Positions 18,600 to 30,232 of a stretch of DNA of 64,000 nucleotides are shown here, one piece after another. Position numbers and translations under genes: made by a program. The stretch's first letter is position 1. Every line of letters begins with the position of its first letter. The stretch covers positions 62,001 to 126,000 of the forward strand of contig NZ_AULH01000014.1 in the NCBI RefSeq assembly GCF_000425185.1. Direction: 5' to 3'. Source of the DNA: Pleomorphomonas koreensis DSM 23070. GTDB lineage: Bacteria > Pseudomonadota > Alphaproteobacteria > Rhizobiales > Pleomorphomonadaceae. The notes under the pieces were generated by a model that was not told the DNA's origin, searched no databases, and saw only the letters and a program-made list of their open reading frames with translations.

Positions 18600-21166
18600 G
18601 CGGCAGCTCGCCAGGCTGGCGGGTCGCCGGCCGTCTCGCCGCCCGCGAGGCGCGCGGTGGTCTCAAGGGATTTCGCATCTTCATTGCCGCCATCGCGCTG
18701 GGCGTCGCCGCCATCGCCGCCGTCGGCTCGACCAGCCGGGCGATCACCGAGGGCATCGCCTTGCAGGGGCGGGAGATCCTCGGCGGCGATATTGCGGTCC
18801 GTTTCGGCAGCGAGGTGCCGCCCGAGGACGTGCTGGCCGCGCTGGGCGCCCGCGGCAGGCTGTCGACGGTGACGCTGGTCAACTCCATGGCCCGCCGTAT
18901 CGACGGCGGCGCCCAGGCGCTGGTGCGCATCAAGGCGGTGGACGACGCCTATCCCCTGGTCGGCGAGCTGCGGATCGAAGGCGGCGGCTGGCTGGCCGAC
19001 GCCCTGGCGCCGGGCGCCGACGGATCGATCGGCATCGTCGTGGAGCCGATGCTCGCCGACCGGCTCGACGTGAAGGTGGGCGATCGCCTGGCCATCGGCC
19101 GGGCGACCGCCGAAGTGCGGGGCCTGATCGAAAAAGAATCCGACCAGGTCGGCACCGGCATTGCCTACGGACCGCGGGTGATGATGAGCCGGGCGGCGCT
19201 CGCGGCGACCGACATCGTGCAGCCGGGCAGCCTGGTGGCCAACACCGTCCGGCTGGCTTTGCCCGACGGCGCGACCGACGACGCCGTGGCGGCGGCCGCC
19301 GACGAGATCAAGGCGGCGCAGTCGGAGAGTGGCCGTCTCGTGTCCACCCGGCTCGACGCGGCGCCCGGCCTCGAGCGCAACGTCGACCGTTTCTCGCAGT
19401 TTCTGACGCTGGTCGGCCTCACGGCGCTGATCGTCGGCGGCGTCGGCGTCACCAATGCGGTCAAGGCGTTCATCGATCGCAAGCGCGATACCATCGCCAC
19501 CCTGAAGGCGGTGGGCGCGCCGGGCGGCTTCGTGGTCGCCGTGTATCTGATCGAGATCGGCGTCATTGCCGGCATCGGCGTGGTGCTCGGGCTGGCGCTG
19601 GGCCTGTTGCCGCCGTTCTTTGCCGGCGGACTGATCGCCTCGGCGCTCGACCTGCCGATCGAGATCGGCGTCTATCCTGGCGAACTGCTGCTCGCCGCCG
19701 CCTATGGCTTCCTCACCGCCTTCGCCTTTGCCATCTGGTCGCTCGGCCGGGCGCACGACGTGCCGGTGAGCGCGCTGTTCCGCGACAAGGTGGCGCCGGA
19801 GCGGCGCCTGCCGCGCCGGGCCTATGTCGCGGCCACGGCGATCGCCGTCCTGCTGCTGGCCGCGTTGGCCGTCGCCTCGGCTGCCGATCGCTTCGTGGCG
19901 GTGGTTTTCGTGCTGTCGATGGCGGCGATCTTCCTCGTGCTGACCGGCGTGGCCGCACTGATCCGCCGCCTCGCCGGCCGTCTGCCGGCGGTGGGCTCGG
20001 CGGAGTTCCGCCTGGCGCTGCGCAACATTCATCGTCGCGGCGGCCTGACGCTGTCGGTGGTGCTGTCGCTCGGGCTCGGCCTGACGCTGATGGTGGCGCT
20101 GGCGCTGATCGACACCGGCCTCCGCCGCCAGCTCACCTCGACGCTGCCGGCCAAGGCGCCCACCTTCTTCATTCTCGATATCCGCTCGAACGAGTTCGAC
20201 GCCTTCGCGCAACTGGTCAAGGCCACGGTGCCGGGCACCGAGTTGCAGACCGTGCCGATGCTGCGCGGCCGCATCACGGCGCTGAAGGGAACGCCGGTCG
20301 ACAGGATCGACGCGCCGGAAGGCGCGCGCTGGGCGCTGTCGGGCGACCGCGGCATCACCCTGTCGGCCGAACTGCCGGACAACGCGACGCTCGCCTCCGG
20401 CGCCTGGTGGCCGGCGGATTACAGCGGCCAGCCGCTGGTGTCCTTCGAGGACAAGCTGGCACAGGAGTTCGGCCTGAAGATCGGCGACACCGTCACCGTC
20501 AACGTGCTCGGTCGCGAGATCACCGCCAGGGTCGCCAGCACGCGCAAGGTCGAGTGGCAGTCGCTCTCCATCAATTTCGTGATGGTGTTCTCGCCCAATA
20601 CCTTCGCCGGCGCGCCCTATTCGGTGCTGTCGACGGCGGCCCTGCCGCCAAGCGGCTCCGCCGCCGGCGACCGCGACAACGAGGCGCGGCTGATGAGGGC
20701 GGTGGTCGCCGCCTTCCCGACGGCGACGCTGGTGCGGGTGAAGGACGTGCTGGCCACCGTCAACGATCTCGTGGGATCGCTGACGCTGGCGATCCGCGCC
20801 GCCGCCTCGATCGCGCTGGCCGCCTCGGTGCTGGTGCTGGCCGGTGCGCTGGCTTCCGGCCACCGCCAGCGCGTCTACGATGCCGTGCTGCTCAAGACCT
20901 TCGGGGCGACGCGCGCCCGCGTCCTGCTCGCCTTTGCCCTGGAATACGCCGCCCTCGGCTTTCTCACCGCCATCTTCGCGCTGATGGCCGGCGCGGCGGC
21001 CGCCTGGGGCGTGCTCACCGGCATCATGGACGTGCCGGTCGATCTCAATCCCTGGGTGGCGATAGGCGCGGTGGCCGTGGCGCTGCTCCTGACCATCGGC
21101 CTCGGCCTCACCGGCACCTTCCGGGCGCTGTCGGCCAAGGCGGCGCCGGTGCTGCGGAATCTTTAA
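18596..21166 (+). CDS. ABC transporter permease, YbbP-like (FtsX/MacB family)
   Basis: An 856-residue permease with one membrane span near residue 25, a large periplasmic domain, a first FtsX core (spans near 280-390), further spans near 410-465, a second periplasmic domain, and a final FtsX core with spans near 740-850. This duplicated architecture is that of YbbP. It starts with ATG overlapping the ATPase stop and would form the exporter with it. The transported molecule is not indicated by sequence; lipoprotein or lipid handling is the usual inference for MacB-type machines. Confidence 0.9.
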   Translation: MSGSSPGWRVAGRLAAREARGGLKGFRIFIAAIALGVAAIAAVGSTSRAITEGIALQGREILGGDIAVRFGSEVPPEDVLAALGARGRLSTVTLVNSMARRIDGGAQALVRIKAVDDAYPLVGELRIEGGGWLADALAPGADGSIGIVVEPMLADRLDVKVGDRLAIGRATAEVRGLIEKESDQVGTGIAYGPRVMMSRAALAATDIVQPGSLVANTVRLALPDGATDDAVAAAADEIKAAQSESGRLVSTRLDAAPGLERNVDRFSQFLTLVGLTALIVGGVGVTNAVKAFIDRKRDTIATLKAVGAPGGFVVAVYLIEIGVIAGIGVVLGLALGLLPPFFAGGLIASALDLPIEIGVYPGELLLAAAYGFLTAFAFAIWSLGRAHDVPVSALFRDKVAPERRLPRRAYVAATAIAVLLLAALAVASAADRFVAVVFVLSMAAIFLVLTGVAALIRRLAGRLPAVGSAEFRLALRNIHRRGGLTLSVVLSLGLGLTLMVALALIDTGLRRQLTSTLPAKAPTFFILDIRSNEFDAFAQLVKATVPGTELQTVPMLRGRITALKGTPVDRIDAPEGARWALSGDRGITLSAELPDNATLASGAWWPADYSGQPLVSFEDKLAQEFGLKIGDTVTVNVLGREITARVASTRKVEWQSLSINFVMVFSPNTFAGAPYSVLSTAALPPSGSAAGDRDNEARLMRAVVAAFPTATLVRVKDVLATVNDLVGSLTLAIRAAASIALAASVLVLAGALASGHRQRVYDAVLLKTFGATRARVLLAFALEYAALGFLTAIFALMAGAAAAWGVLTGIMDVPVDLNPWVAIGAVAVALLLTIGLGLTGTFRALSAKAAPVLRNL

Positions 21167-21298
21167 ATCTTCGTCATGTTGGCGGGGTGGCCGGCCGGGC
21201 TCTTGAGCTTTCACGCCCGTACGCCCATATTGCTTTTTTGAGCGGGGGAGGCTCGCCTTCCCCATGACTTCGCACCTTAGGAAGGATCGAGGCCACAG

Positions 21299-22048
21299 AT
21301 GGCATTCCCTGAACGCAACATCCCCTCGGGTTACGGTTCCCGGGCCTATTCCGCGGAGATCGATCAGGGTCTCCGCAGCTACATGCTGCGCGTCTACAAT
21401 TACATGGCGATCGGTCTCGCGGTCACCGGCGGCGTCGCGGCGATGGCCGCCAATGCCGCCGTGGCAAGCTGGGAGCCGCTGACGCTCAGCTCCTTCGGCG
21501 CCGCCCTCTACACCAGCCCGCTGCAGTGGCTGGTGATGCTGGCGCCGCTCGGCCTGGTGCTGGTGTTCTCCTTCGGCATCCAGCGGCTTTCCATGCCGGT
21601 GGCGCAGGGCCTGTTCTGGGCCTTCGCGGCGCTGATGGGCCTGTCGCTGTCGTCGATCTTCCTGGTCTACACCGGGCAGTCGGTGACGCAGGTGTTCTTC
21701 ATCTCGGCCGCCGCCTTCGCCGGTCTCAGCCTCTACGGCTACACGACGAAGCGCAACCTCAGCGCCATGGGCTCGTTCCTGATCATGGGCCTGTTCGGCC
21801 TGATCATCGCCTCGCTGGTCAACCTATTCATGCAGTCGTCGGCGATGCAGTTCGCCATCTCGGTGATCGGCGTCGGCATCTTCGCCGGCCTCACCGCCTA
21901 CGACACGCAGACCATCAAGGAGATGTATTACGAGGGCGACGACGCCGCGACGTCCGGCCGCAAGGCGATCATGGGCGCCCTCAACCTCTACATGGACTTC
22001 ATCAACCTGTTCCTGATGCTGCTGCGCCTGATGGGCGACCGCCGCTGA
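21299..22048 (+). CDS. Bax inhibitor-1/YccA family membrane protein
   Basis: Seven-span inner-membrane protein of the BI-1 (TMBIM/YccA/YbhL) family, 249 aa. Hydrophobic helices begin near residue 35 ([17 protein letters not shown]) and follow at regular spacing; the C-terminal family pattern [14 protein letters not shown]...[15 protein letters not shown] is present. Members act as Ca2+ leak channels or interact with FtsH-type proteases; no specific role can be assigned here. AGGAAGG lies upstream. A strong intrinsic terminator follows. Confidence 0.92.
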   Translation: MAFPERNIPSGYGSRAYSAEIDQGLRSYMLRVYNYMAIGLAVTGGVAAMAANAAVASWEPLTLSSFGAALYTSPLQWLVMLAPLGLVLVFSFGIQRLSMPVAQGLFWAFAALMGLSLSSIFLVYTGQSVTQVFFISAAAFAGLSLYGYTTKRNLSAMGSFLIMGLFGLIIASLVNLFMQSSAMQFAISVIGVGIFAGLTAYDTQTIKEMYYEGDDAATSGRKAIMGALNLYMDFINLFLMLLRLMGDRR

Positions 22049-22073
22049 CGGTTGGTGAAATCGAGCGACAACG

Positions 22074-22106
22074 CGGCGCCGGGGCAACCCGGCGCCGTTT
22101 TCGTTT
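22074..22106 (+). terminator. Rho-independent terminator of the BI-1 gene
   Basis: A perfect 10-bp GC stem (CGGCGCCGGG, 22074-22083, with CCCGGCGCCG, 22088-22097) closed by a GCAA tetraloop and followed by TTTTCGTTT. It begins 26 bases after the BI-1 stop. This is the cleanest intrinsic terminator in the window. Confidence 0.92.
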
Positions 22107-22167
22107 GAGGGCGGGGTAACCGCGTGGCATGTAGGGACGCCCCGCCATGCCGTTCCGGATCCCCGCC

Positions 22168-22689
22168 ATGCTGACCATCCGCCCCGCCCGCGCCGCCGAC
22201 ATCCCGGCCATTGCCGGCCTCTACCGCGCCGCCGTCGAGACCGGCACCGCCACCTGGGAGATCGATCCGCCCGACGAGGCGGAGATGCTGCGGCGCTTCG
22301 AGGCGACCACCCAGGGCGGCTATCCCTATCTCGTTGCCGAGGCGGGCGGCGCGCTGGCCGGCTACGCCTATGCCGGCGCCTACCGGCCGCGCCGCGCCTA
22401 CCGCTTCACCGTCGAGAACTCGATCTACGTCGATCCCGCCCAGCAGGGGCGGGGCATCGGCAGGCGCCTCCTGCAAGCGCTGATCGACGACTGCGCCCGG
22501 CGCGGCTTCCGGCAGATGGTGGCGGTGATCGGCGACAGCGACAACGTCGGCTCGCGCAAGCTGCACGCCGCGCTCGGCTTCACGCTGATCGGCGTGGCGC
22601 CGTCGCTCGGCTACAAGTTCGGCCGCTGGCTCGACCAGGTGCTGATGCAGCGGCCGCTCGGGACCGGCGACGCCTCGGCGCCCGACTGA
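22168..22689 (+). CDS. GNAT N-acetyltransferase, phosphinothricin acetyltransferase-like
   Basis: Acetyl-CoA-dependent acetyltransferase of the Pat/Bar/YncA group. The N-terminus LTIRPARAADIPAI, the TGTATWEIDPPD segment, the ENSIYVDPAQQGRGIG acetyl-CoA loop and the SRKLHAALGF helix are typical. Length is 173 aa from the ATG at 22168, which matches where relatives begin; an in-frame ATG at 22147 would add seven residues. Likely acetylates phosphinothricin-, methionine-sulfoximine- or other small amines, the exact substrate being unreadable. Convergent with asd. Confidence 0.85.
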   Translation: MLTIRPARAADIPAIAGLYRAAVETGTATWEIDPPDEAEMLRRFEATTQGGYPYLVAEAGGALAGYAYAGAYRPRRAYRFTVENSIYVDPAQQGRGIGRRLLQALIDDCARRGFRQMVAVIGDSDNVGSRKLHAALGFTLIGVAPSLGYKFGRWLDQVLMQRPLGTGDASAPD

Positions 22690-22696
22690 AACGAAA

Positions 22697-22726
22697 CGGC
22701 CGCCGCAAGGGAGATCGTGGCGGCCG
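22697..22726. terminator. Hairpin between convergent GNAT and asd
   Basis: CGGCCGCC (22697-22704) pairs with GGCGGCCG (22719-22726) around a 14-nt loop in the 64-base gap between two converging genes. Possible bidirectional terminator; no clear T-tract. Confidence 0.35.
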
Positions 22727-22753
22727 GCAAACGGCGACTGTGAGAAAAGACCG

Positions 22754-23785
22754 TCAGGCGGCCTTCTTCGGCTTCAGGAGGCCGCGGTTGATCAGCACCT
22801 CGGCGATCTGCACGGCGTTGAGCGCGGCGCCCTTGCGGAGGTTGTCGGAGACCACCCACATGGTGAGGCCGTTCTCCACGGTGATGTCCTCGCGGATGCG
22901 CGAGATGTAGGTGGCGTCCTCGCCGGCCGCCTCGTAGGGCGTGATGTAGCCGCCGGGCTCGTGCTTGTCGATGACCAGGCACCCGGGCGCCTCGCGCAGG
23001 ATCGAGCGCGCCTCGTCGGCGCTGATCGGCTTGTCGAACTCGATGTTGACCACCTCCGAATGGGAGACGAACACCGGCACGCGCACGCAGGTGGCGGTCA
23101 GCTTGATCTTCGGGTCGAGGATCTTCTTGGTCTCCGCCATCATCTTCCACTCTTCCTTGGTGAAGCCGTCCTCCATGAAGATGTCGATGTGCGGAATGAG
23201 GTTGAAGGCGATGCGCTTGGGAAACTTCTTCGCCTCGACCGGATCGGAGACGAAGATGGCGCGGGTCTGGGTGAACAGCTCGTCCATCGCGTCCTTGCCG
23301 GCGCCCGACACCGACTGGTAGGTCGAAACGACGACGCGCTTGATCGACGCCTTGTCGTGCAGCGGCTTCAGCGCCACCACCAGCTGGGCGGTGGAGCAGT
23401 TGGGATTGGCGATGATGTATTTCTTGGTGAAGCCGGCGGCGGCGTCGGCGTTCACCTCCGGCACCACCAGCGGCACGTCCTCGTCGTAGCGCCAGGCCGA
23501 GGAATTGTCGATGACGACGCATTTCTGCGCGCCGATCTTCGGCGACCACTCCTTGGAGATCGAGCCGCCGGCCGACATGACGCAGATGTCGACGTCGGAG
23601 AAATCGACATGCTCCAGCGCCTGCACCTTCAGCGTCTTGTCGCCGAACGACACCTCGGTGCCCTGGCTGCGGCGCGAGGCGACGGCCACCACCTCGTCGG
23701 CGGGGAAGCCGCGCTCGGCGAGGATCGAAAGCATTTCCCGGCCCACGTTCCCGGTGGCACCGACGACTGCGACCTTGTAACCCAT
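22754..23785 (-). CDS. asd: Aspartate-semialdehyde dehydrogenase
   Basis: Reduces aspartyl-4-phosphate to aspartate semialdehyde with NADPH, the shared step to lysine, DAP, threonine and methionine. The nucleotide loop GATGNVGREML is at residues 9-19, the catalytic nucleophile is Cys130 in ANPNCSTAQ, and the later ETKKILD and HSEVVNIEF blocks are present. Length from the ATG at 23785 (MGYKVAVVG) is 343 aa, typical of the family; a frame extension of nine residues upstream (to 23812) is not. DAP produced this way feeds lysA at 50.6 kb. Confidence 0.95.
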   Translation of the reverse strand: MGYKVAVVGATGNVGREMLSILAERGFPADEVVAVASRRSQGTEVSFGDKTLKVQALEHVDFSDVDICVMSAGGSISKEWSPKIGAQKCVVIDNSSAWRYDEDVPLVVPEVNADAAAGFTKKYIIANPNCSTAQLVVALKPLHDKASIKRVVVSTYQSVSGAGKDAMDELFTQTRAIFVSDPVEAKKFPKRIAFNLIPHIDIFMEDGFTKEEWKMMAETKKILDPKIKLTATCVRVPVFVSHSEVVNIEFDKPISADEARSILREAPGCLVIDKHEPGGYITPYEAAGEDATYISRIREDITVENGLTMWVVSDNLRKGAALNAVQIAEVLINRGLLKPKKAA

Positions 23786-23897
23786 GTTGGACTGACCTTC
23801 TGATTGCGGCATGTCGCCGAAAGAGCCGTTCCCCGTCCTGTTCGGCGGCCGGTCGCTCTAGTCTGTCAGGGAGACGTTCGAGGAGGCCACCATCCGC

Positions 23898-23916
23898 CTC
23901 CCCGGACCCCGGGGAG
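23898..23916 (-). terminator. Hairpin after the 34-codon frame
   Basis: CTCCCCGG and CCGGGGAG form a perfect 8-bp stem around a 3-nt loop, 27 bases beyond the stop of the small minus-strand reading frame and upstream of asd. It could terminate the small transcript or act in the asd leader. There is no T-tract. Confidence 0.4.
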
Positions 23917-23942
23917 AACGATGCGGGGCGAGGAAGCGTCGA

Positions 23943-24047
23943 TCACGTCGTGGTCGTTTTCGTCGTCGCCGTTTTCGTCATGGCAAGGCCGGCCGGGCGG
24001 AAACCCGAGGCACTGGCAAACCGACGAAGACCATTCGCGAACGACAT
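23943..24047 (-). CDS. Candidate 34-residue basic small protein
   Basis: A short reading frame starting ATG-TCG-TTC at 24047 and encoding 34 residues: MSFANGLRRFASASGF, then RPAGLAM and a C-terminal Thr/Lys repeat TKTATTKTTTT. A GAGAGAGGA ribosome-binding site lies about eight bases upstream. A near-consensus promoter (TTGACC, 17 bases, CATAAA) is at 24075-24103, leaving a 5' leader of about 20 bases. The product is basic with no acidic residue, and I know no family for it. Ribosome-binding site, promoter and downstream hairpin together support it, but no homology does; the frame may instead mark a short non-coding RNA. Confidence 0.4.
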   Translation of the reverse strand: MSFANGLRRFASASGFRPAGLAMTKTATTKTTTT

Positions 24048-24074
24048 GGACCATTCCTCTCTCGAATGTCGGGC

Positions 24075-24103
24075 TTTATGGCCGAAAGGTGGGGGCGGGT
24101 CAA
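24075..24103 (-). promoter_or_regulatory. Sigma-70-type promoter candidate for the small frame
   Basis: On the minus strand TTGACC (24103-24098), exactly 17 bases, then CATAAA (24080-24075). The -35 matches 5 of 6 and the -10 matches 4 of 6 of the housekeeping consensus. It points at the 34-codon frame, 28 bases away, and towards asd beyond it, so it may alternatively be an asd promoter with a long leader. Confidence 0.45.
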
Positions 24104-24202
24104 GGCTTTCGCGCGCCGCCCGCATCGCCCGGAGATCTGAGGCGGCCGCCGCCGGCAGGATGCGCGGCCGGGAGAGAAGAGAGTGGTTGCTCTTAAGCAT
24201 AA

Positions 24203-24231
24203 TTAACCTCAGGTTGAATATGTAGTATAAC
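24203..24231 (+). promoter_or_regulatory. Promoter candidate for the metalloprotease gene
   Basis: TTAACC (24203-24208), 17-base spacer, TATAAC (24226-24231) in an AT-rich stretch, 32 bases before the metalloprotease ATG. The -10 is nearly consensus. A GGGGAGGGG ribosome-binding site follows at about 24250. Confidence 0.5.
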
Positions 24232-24262
24232 GTACAGGCATTTCTCAACCGGGGAGGGGAAA

Positions 24263-25582
24263 ATGCCTTTCAAACTATTCGTTTTATTGTCGATTTCTGG
24301 TTGTCTGCTCGGCATGCCGGCTCATGCGCAGACCGAGGACAGTGCCGGCGATACCGGCATCGAGGTCTTTCCCGACCGCATACAGCGGATGATGGAGGCC
24401 GACGCTTTCCTGCAAACCACCCAGGAGCTGGTGAACAGCGGCGATCTGGAGGATTCCTTCATCAGCACCGCCAAGCTCTGGGCCAGTCTTCCCATCCGCG
24501 TCTGCTTTTTCGGCGGTTCGGTCGATCTCCGCCGGTCGATCGTCAAGACGGCCGCCGCCTGGGAACTGGCGGACAGCAGCATTCGCTTCGACTTCGGCAA
24601 CCGGAACGATCCTCGCCTCTGCGACAAATTGCAGTCGGCCATCCGCGTGGGATATTCGGAGCCCGGCAACTGGTCGCTCGTGGGGCAGGACAGCATCGTC
24701 TATGCGACCCAGTATGAGCAGAGCCTCAATCTCGGCCGCTTCGATGTTGCGCCGCCGTCGGGGTCGGAATTCCAGCGTCTCGTCCTGCACGAGTTCGGGC
24801 ACGCCCTCGGGCTTCGCCACGAGCACCAGAACCGGGAGGGCAATTGCGAGCAGGAATACGACTGGCCCGCCGTCTACAGCTATCTCGGAGGGCCGCCCAA
24901 CTACTGGCCGAAGGAGAAGGTGGACAGGAACATGAAGAGCGTGGCCCTGGCCAAGGGCGACGTCACGACGCCCTTCGACGTCAAGTCGGTCATGCTCTAC
25001 TCCTTCCCCGCGAAATACTACAAGGCGGGCGCCGCGAGCCGCTGCTATACGGCCGGCAACAACGGCCTCTCGACGGACGACAAGGCGGTCATTCGCCGCT
25101 TCTATCCGATCGGCGAGGCATCGCCGATGGTTGCCGAGGCCGGGCAGCGGATCATCGAGGCGGCGGCCGAAGCAAACGTGCCGCAGGAGGAGCGGTCGAT
25201 CATCGCCGAACGGCTGGCGGCTCTCCGGAACGGCGACCCCGTGCGGACGCTGACGCTCGGTCCCGCCAGGGCCGACTACATCGATGTCGATATCTTCGCC
25301 TGCCAGCCGACGGAAGCGGCGCGACGCCTCGCCCTCGATGCCGCCGCCGTCATATCCGAGCAGCCCGGCATCGGCCGGCTGCGGGTCCGCAACGAGCCCT
25401 ATCCCGGCGGCGGCCGCTTCGACAGCGGCCTCAACGTGATCGCCGACGCCGGCCATCCGGAGGTGTCGGAGGCCAAGGCCATCGTCGACAGGCTCAACGC
25501 CCGGAATGACGGCACCGCCCGCCTGATCGACAATCGCGGCGGCGTCAGCCGCTGGTATCTGTCGGTCGCCGCCTGCGAGTGA
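24263..25582 (+). CDS. Secreted astacin/matrixin-like zinc metalloprotease with C-terminal module
   Basis: 439-residue predicted exported protease. Signal peptide residues 1-22 (MPFKLFVLLS...MPAHA). The metzincin zinc motif HEFGHALGLRH is at 176-186, followed by EHQNREGNC, and a Met-turn SVMLYSF with Met244; the domain ends with the usual TDDKAVIRRFYP near 271-282. His176, His180 and His186 should bind zinc and Glu177 act as base. Residues ~335-439 form a separate unit with beta-alpha-beta-beta-alpha-beta alternation starting YIDVDIFAC (Cys347) and ending WYLSVAAC (Cys438). I do not recognise this unit; it resembles a small ferredoxin-like (SPOR-type) fold, perhaps disulfide-linked. AT-rich promoter DNA suggests acquired origin. 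Confidence 0.75.
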   Translation: MPFKLFVLLSISGCLLGMPAHAQTEDSAGDTGIEVFPDRIQRMMEADAFLQTTQELVNSGDLEDSFISTAKLWASLPIRVCFFGGSVDLRRSIVKTAAAWELADSSIRFDFGNRNDPRLCDKLQSAIRVGYSEPGNWSLVGQDSIVYATQYEQSLNLGRFDVAPPSGSEFQRLVLHEFGHALGLRHEHQNREGNCEQEYDWPAVYSYLGGPPNYWPKEKVDRNMKSVALAKGDVTTPFDVKSVMLYSFPAKYYKAGAASRCYTAGNNGLSTDDKAVIRRFYPIGEASPMVAEAGQRIIEAAAEANVPQEERSIIAERLAALRNGDPVRTLTLGPARADYIDVDIFACQPTEAARRLALDAAAVISEQPGIGRLRVRNEPYPGGGRFDSGLNVIADAGHPEVSEAKAIVDRLNARNDGTARLIDNRGGVSRWYLSVAACE

Positions 25583-25608
25583 GCGGCATCATTGTCGCGA
25601 ACGGGAAT

Positions 25609-25653
25609 GCTGGAGCGGCGGGCGTCCGGGCATGTCCGGGCCGCCGCTCCAGC
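25609..25653 (+). terminator. Strong hairpin downstream of metalloprotease gene
   Basis: A perfect 13-bp stem, GCTGGAGCGGCGG (25609-25621) with CCGCCGCTCCAGC (25641-25653), closes a 19-nt loop that itself contains two TCCGGG units. It starts 27 bases after the metalloprotease stop and is followed by CTCTTGTTG. Likely transcription terminator. Confidence 0.65.
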
Positions 25654-25869
25654 CTCTTGTTGCGCAACGGATTTTCCGAAGGCCCGCCCCGTTCCGGGCC
25701 GATGGTCTCGCCGGGGCCACCGACGGGCCGACACCGCATGCGCGTTCTTGCTTAGGCGAACGGGGTGCCGGAGAACTTGAGGAACAAGCAATCCTTTACC
25801 CTTCGGGTTGTAGATTTCCTTGAGACTCCCTTCTGAGGGAAAATACCGAGACAAAGCTACGAGGCAAGC

Positions 25870-27150
25870 ATGCCGCTGTTCGGACGCAAGACTTCTTCGG
25901 AGAAGGTCAAGGTGATCTTCTTCGACAGCACGCCTGATGCCGTCATGGTCATGGCCGACGGCAAGTTCATCGAATGCAACGCCGCCGCCGTCAAGATGTT
26001 CGGCGCTTCGTCGAAGGATGCGCTGATGGCCATGACGCCGGCCAAGCTGTCGCCGCCGACCCAGCCGGACGGCCAGCCGTCGGGCCAGAAGTCCGAGGCG
26101 CTGATCGGCGAGGCAATAGCCCAGGGCTACAAGCGCTTCGAATGGATGCACCGGCGCGCCGATGGCAGCGACTTCCCGGTGCTGGTGACGCTGATTCTGT
26201 CCAAGGTCGACGGCCGGCCGGTGGTTCTCACCAATCTCGCCGATCTCACCGAGGCCCTGCGCGAGCGCGAGGCGCGGCGCGAGGAGGAGGCGCGCAGCGC
26301 CAAGGCCTCGACGCTGCAACGCCTGGCCGGCGAGTTCGACCACGACGTGGCGGCGGTGCTCGGCACGGTGAGCGAGGTGGCCGACCGGCTCGAATCGGCA
26401 TCGCAGGCGATGTCGGGCTCGGCCGAGCAGACCAACCGGCAGATCACCGAGCTGGCCGCCGCCTCCGAGCAGGTGTCGGCGGCCGTCTGCATCGTTGCCG
26501 AATCGGCTGGCGAACTGTCGGACTCGATCGCCGAGATCGGCCGGCAGGTGCACCAGTCGAGCACCATATCGAGCGTCGCCAACGAGGAGGCCCGCCACAC
26601 CAACGATATCGTCAAAGGTCTTGCGGAAAGCTCGGCCAAGATCGGCGAGGTGATCAGCCTGATCAACGGCATCGCCAGCCAGACCAACCTGCTGGCGCTC
26701 AACGCCACCATCGAGGCCGCGAGAGCCGGCGAAGCGGGGCGCGGCTTCGCCGTGGTCGCCCAGGAGGTGAAGGCGCTCGCCAACCAGACGACGCGCGCCA
26801 CCGAGGAGATCGGTGCCCAGATCGGCGCCGTGCAGGCGGCCACCACCCAGGCGGTCGGCGCCATCGGCGGCATCGCCACGCGCATCGGCGAGATCAACGA
26901 GATCGCCGGCGTCATCGCCGCGGCGGTCGAGGAGCAGTCGCGCGCCACCGCCGGCATCGCCAGCAACATCCAGCAGGCGTCGACGGCCAGCTCCAAGGTG
27001 TCGGCCAATACCGGCGGCGTCGCCCACGCCTCGGTGGAGACGCGCAAGGCGGCCGAGGCGGTGCTGAGTTCGGCCAAGGCGCTGTCCGGCGAGGCCGGCG
27101 GCCTGCGCGCCACGGTCGACCGCTTCCTGCAAGGCGTGCGGCGGGCCTGA
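25870..27150 (+). CDS. Cytoplasmic PAS-domain methyl-accepting chemotaxis protein
   Basis: 426-residue soluble chemoreceptor. Residues ~10-125 form a PAS sensor ([21 protein letters not shown] near 18-38, [15 protein letters not shown] near 87-101), followed by a coiled coil rich in R/E ([16 protein letters not shown]) and an MCP signalling domain whose hairpin tip is visible ([37 protein letters not shown]). There is no membrane span and no HAMP domain, so it should sense a cytoplasmic cue such as redox or energy state. No che genes are nearby. The leader holds small hairpins but no clear promoter. Confidence 0.9.
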   Translation: MPLFGRKTSSEKVKVIFFDSTPDAVMVMADGKFIECNAAAVKMFGASSKDALMAMTPAKLSPPTQPDGQPSGQKSEALIGEAIAQGYKRFEWMHRRADGSDFPVLVTLILSKVDGRPVVLTNLADLTEALREREARREEEARSAKASTLQRLAGEFDHDVAAVLGTVSEVADRLESASQAMSGSAEQTNRQITELAAASEQVSAAVCIVAESAGELSDSIAEIGRQVHQSSTISSVANEEARHTNDIVKGLAESSAKIGEVISLINGIASQTNLLALNATIEAARAGEAGRGFAVVAQEVKALANQTTRATEEIGAQIGAVQAATTQAVGAIGGIATRIGEINEIAGVIAAAVEEQSRATAGIASNIQQASTASSKVSANTGGVAHASVETRKAAEAVLSSAKALSGEAGGLRATVDRFLQGVRRA

Positions 27151-27174
27151 TCCGGTCTTCAGCCCTGAAATGAA

Positions 27175-27205
27175 AAGGCCCAGCCTGATGGCTGGGCCTT
27201 TTGCT
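27175..27205. terminator. Bidirectional terminator between chemoreceptor and acnA
   Basis: AAGGCCCAGCC (27175-27185) and GGCTGGGCCTT (27190-27200) form a perfect 11-bp stem around TGAT, with T-rich sequence on the right (TTTTGCTTGTCTT) and A-rich sequence on the left (TGAAATGAAAA). It serves the chemoreceptor gene on + and acnA on -. Confidence 0.9.
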
Positions 27206-27225
27206 TGTCTTGTGGGGCCTCCGGC

Positions 27226-29922
<2,697 letters not shown>

Positions 29923-30232
29923 GCGCGGGGCCCCTTTCCATGCCGGGGGCGCCTTGCGCCGACGGTGGGCGACGGCGCGCCGCGCATCCGTTCGGGCAGG
30001 GTCTCGCCACCGGCGAGCTGTTTGACGTTTACGTAATGGTCATGATGGCGACCGAGACTTCCATGCGCCTTATAGAGAATAAGGCGCCGGCTCACCAGAC
30101 CTTGCGTACGAAATTCTACCATATGGCGGCTGATCCTGTCGCCGCGCCAAGGTTGCAAAGCCTCGTGCCGCGAAAGCGGCTTACGCCGCCGGCCGCGATG
30201 CTCTATTGGGAAGCAAACCGCCCGCGCCCGAA
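29923..30232. promoter_or_regulatory. acnA/ccmA divergent control region
   Basis: 310 bases between divergent genes with no credible reading frame. It contains the palindromic core TTACGTAA near 30028-30035 and a 23-base perfect inverted repeat at 30065-30087. It must hold the acnA promoter (minus) and probably the ccmA promoter (plus), but I could not fix -35/-10 elements with confidence. Confidence 0.5.
30065..30087. repeat. Inverted repeat in the acnA leader
   Basis: GCGCCTTAT and ATAAGGCGC form a perfect 9-bp inverted repeat around AGAGA, about 143 bases upstream of acnA. It could be a regulator operator or an RNA hairpin. Regulator unknown. Confidence 0.6.

Larger units (their letters stand above)
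23786..24262. other. Intergenic region between asd and metalloprotease gene
   Basis: 477 bases. The left 110 bases are the asd leader. A strong hairpin sits at 23898-23916. A 34-codon reading frame on the minus strand (23943-24047) with its own promoter candidate fills the middle. The right-hand 80 bases are distinctly AT-rich and carry the promoter candidate of the metalloprotease gene. The A+T content contrasts with the flanking core genes. Confidence 0.6.

Noticed and set aside
18191-21265. 1024-codon minus-strand open frame opposite the YbbP-like permease
   Set aside because: Antisense shadow, composition dominated by R/Q/H/G and no domain.
24193-24206. CtrA box upstream of the metalloprotease (TTAA...TTAA)
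   Set aside because: The two TTAA halves are separated by six bases, not the seven required.
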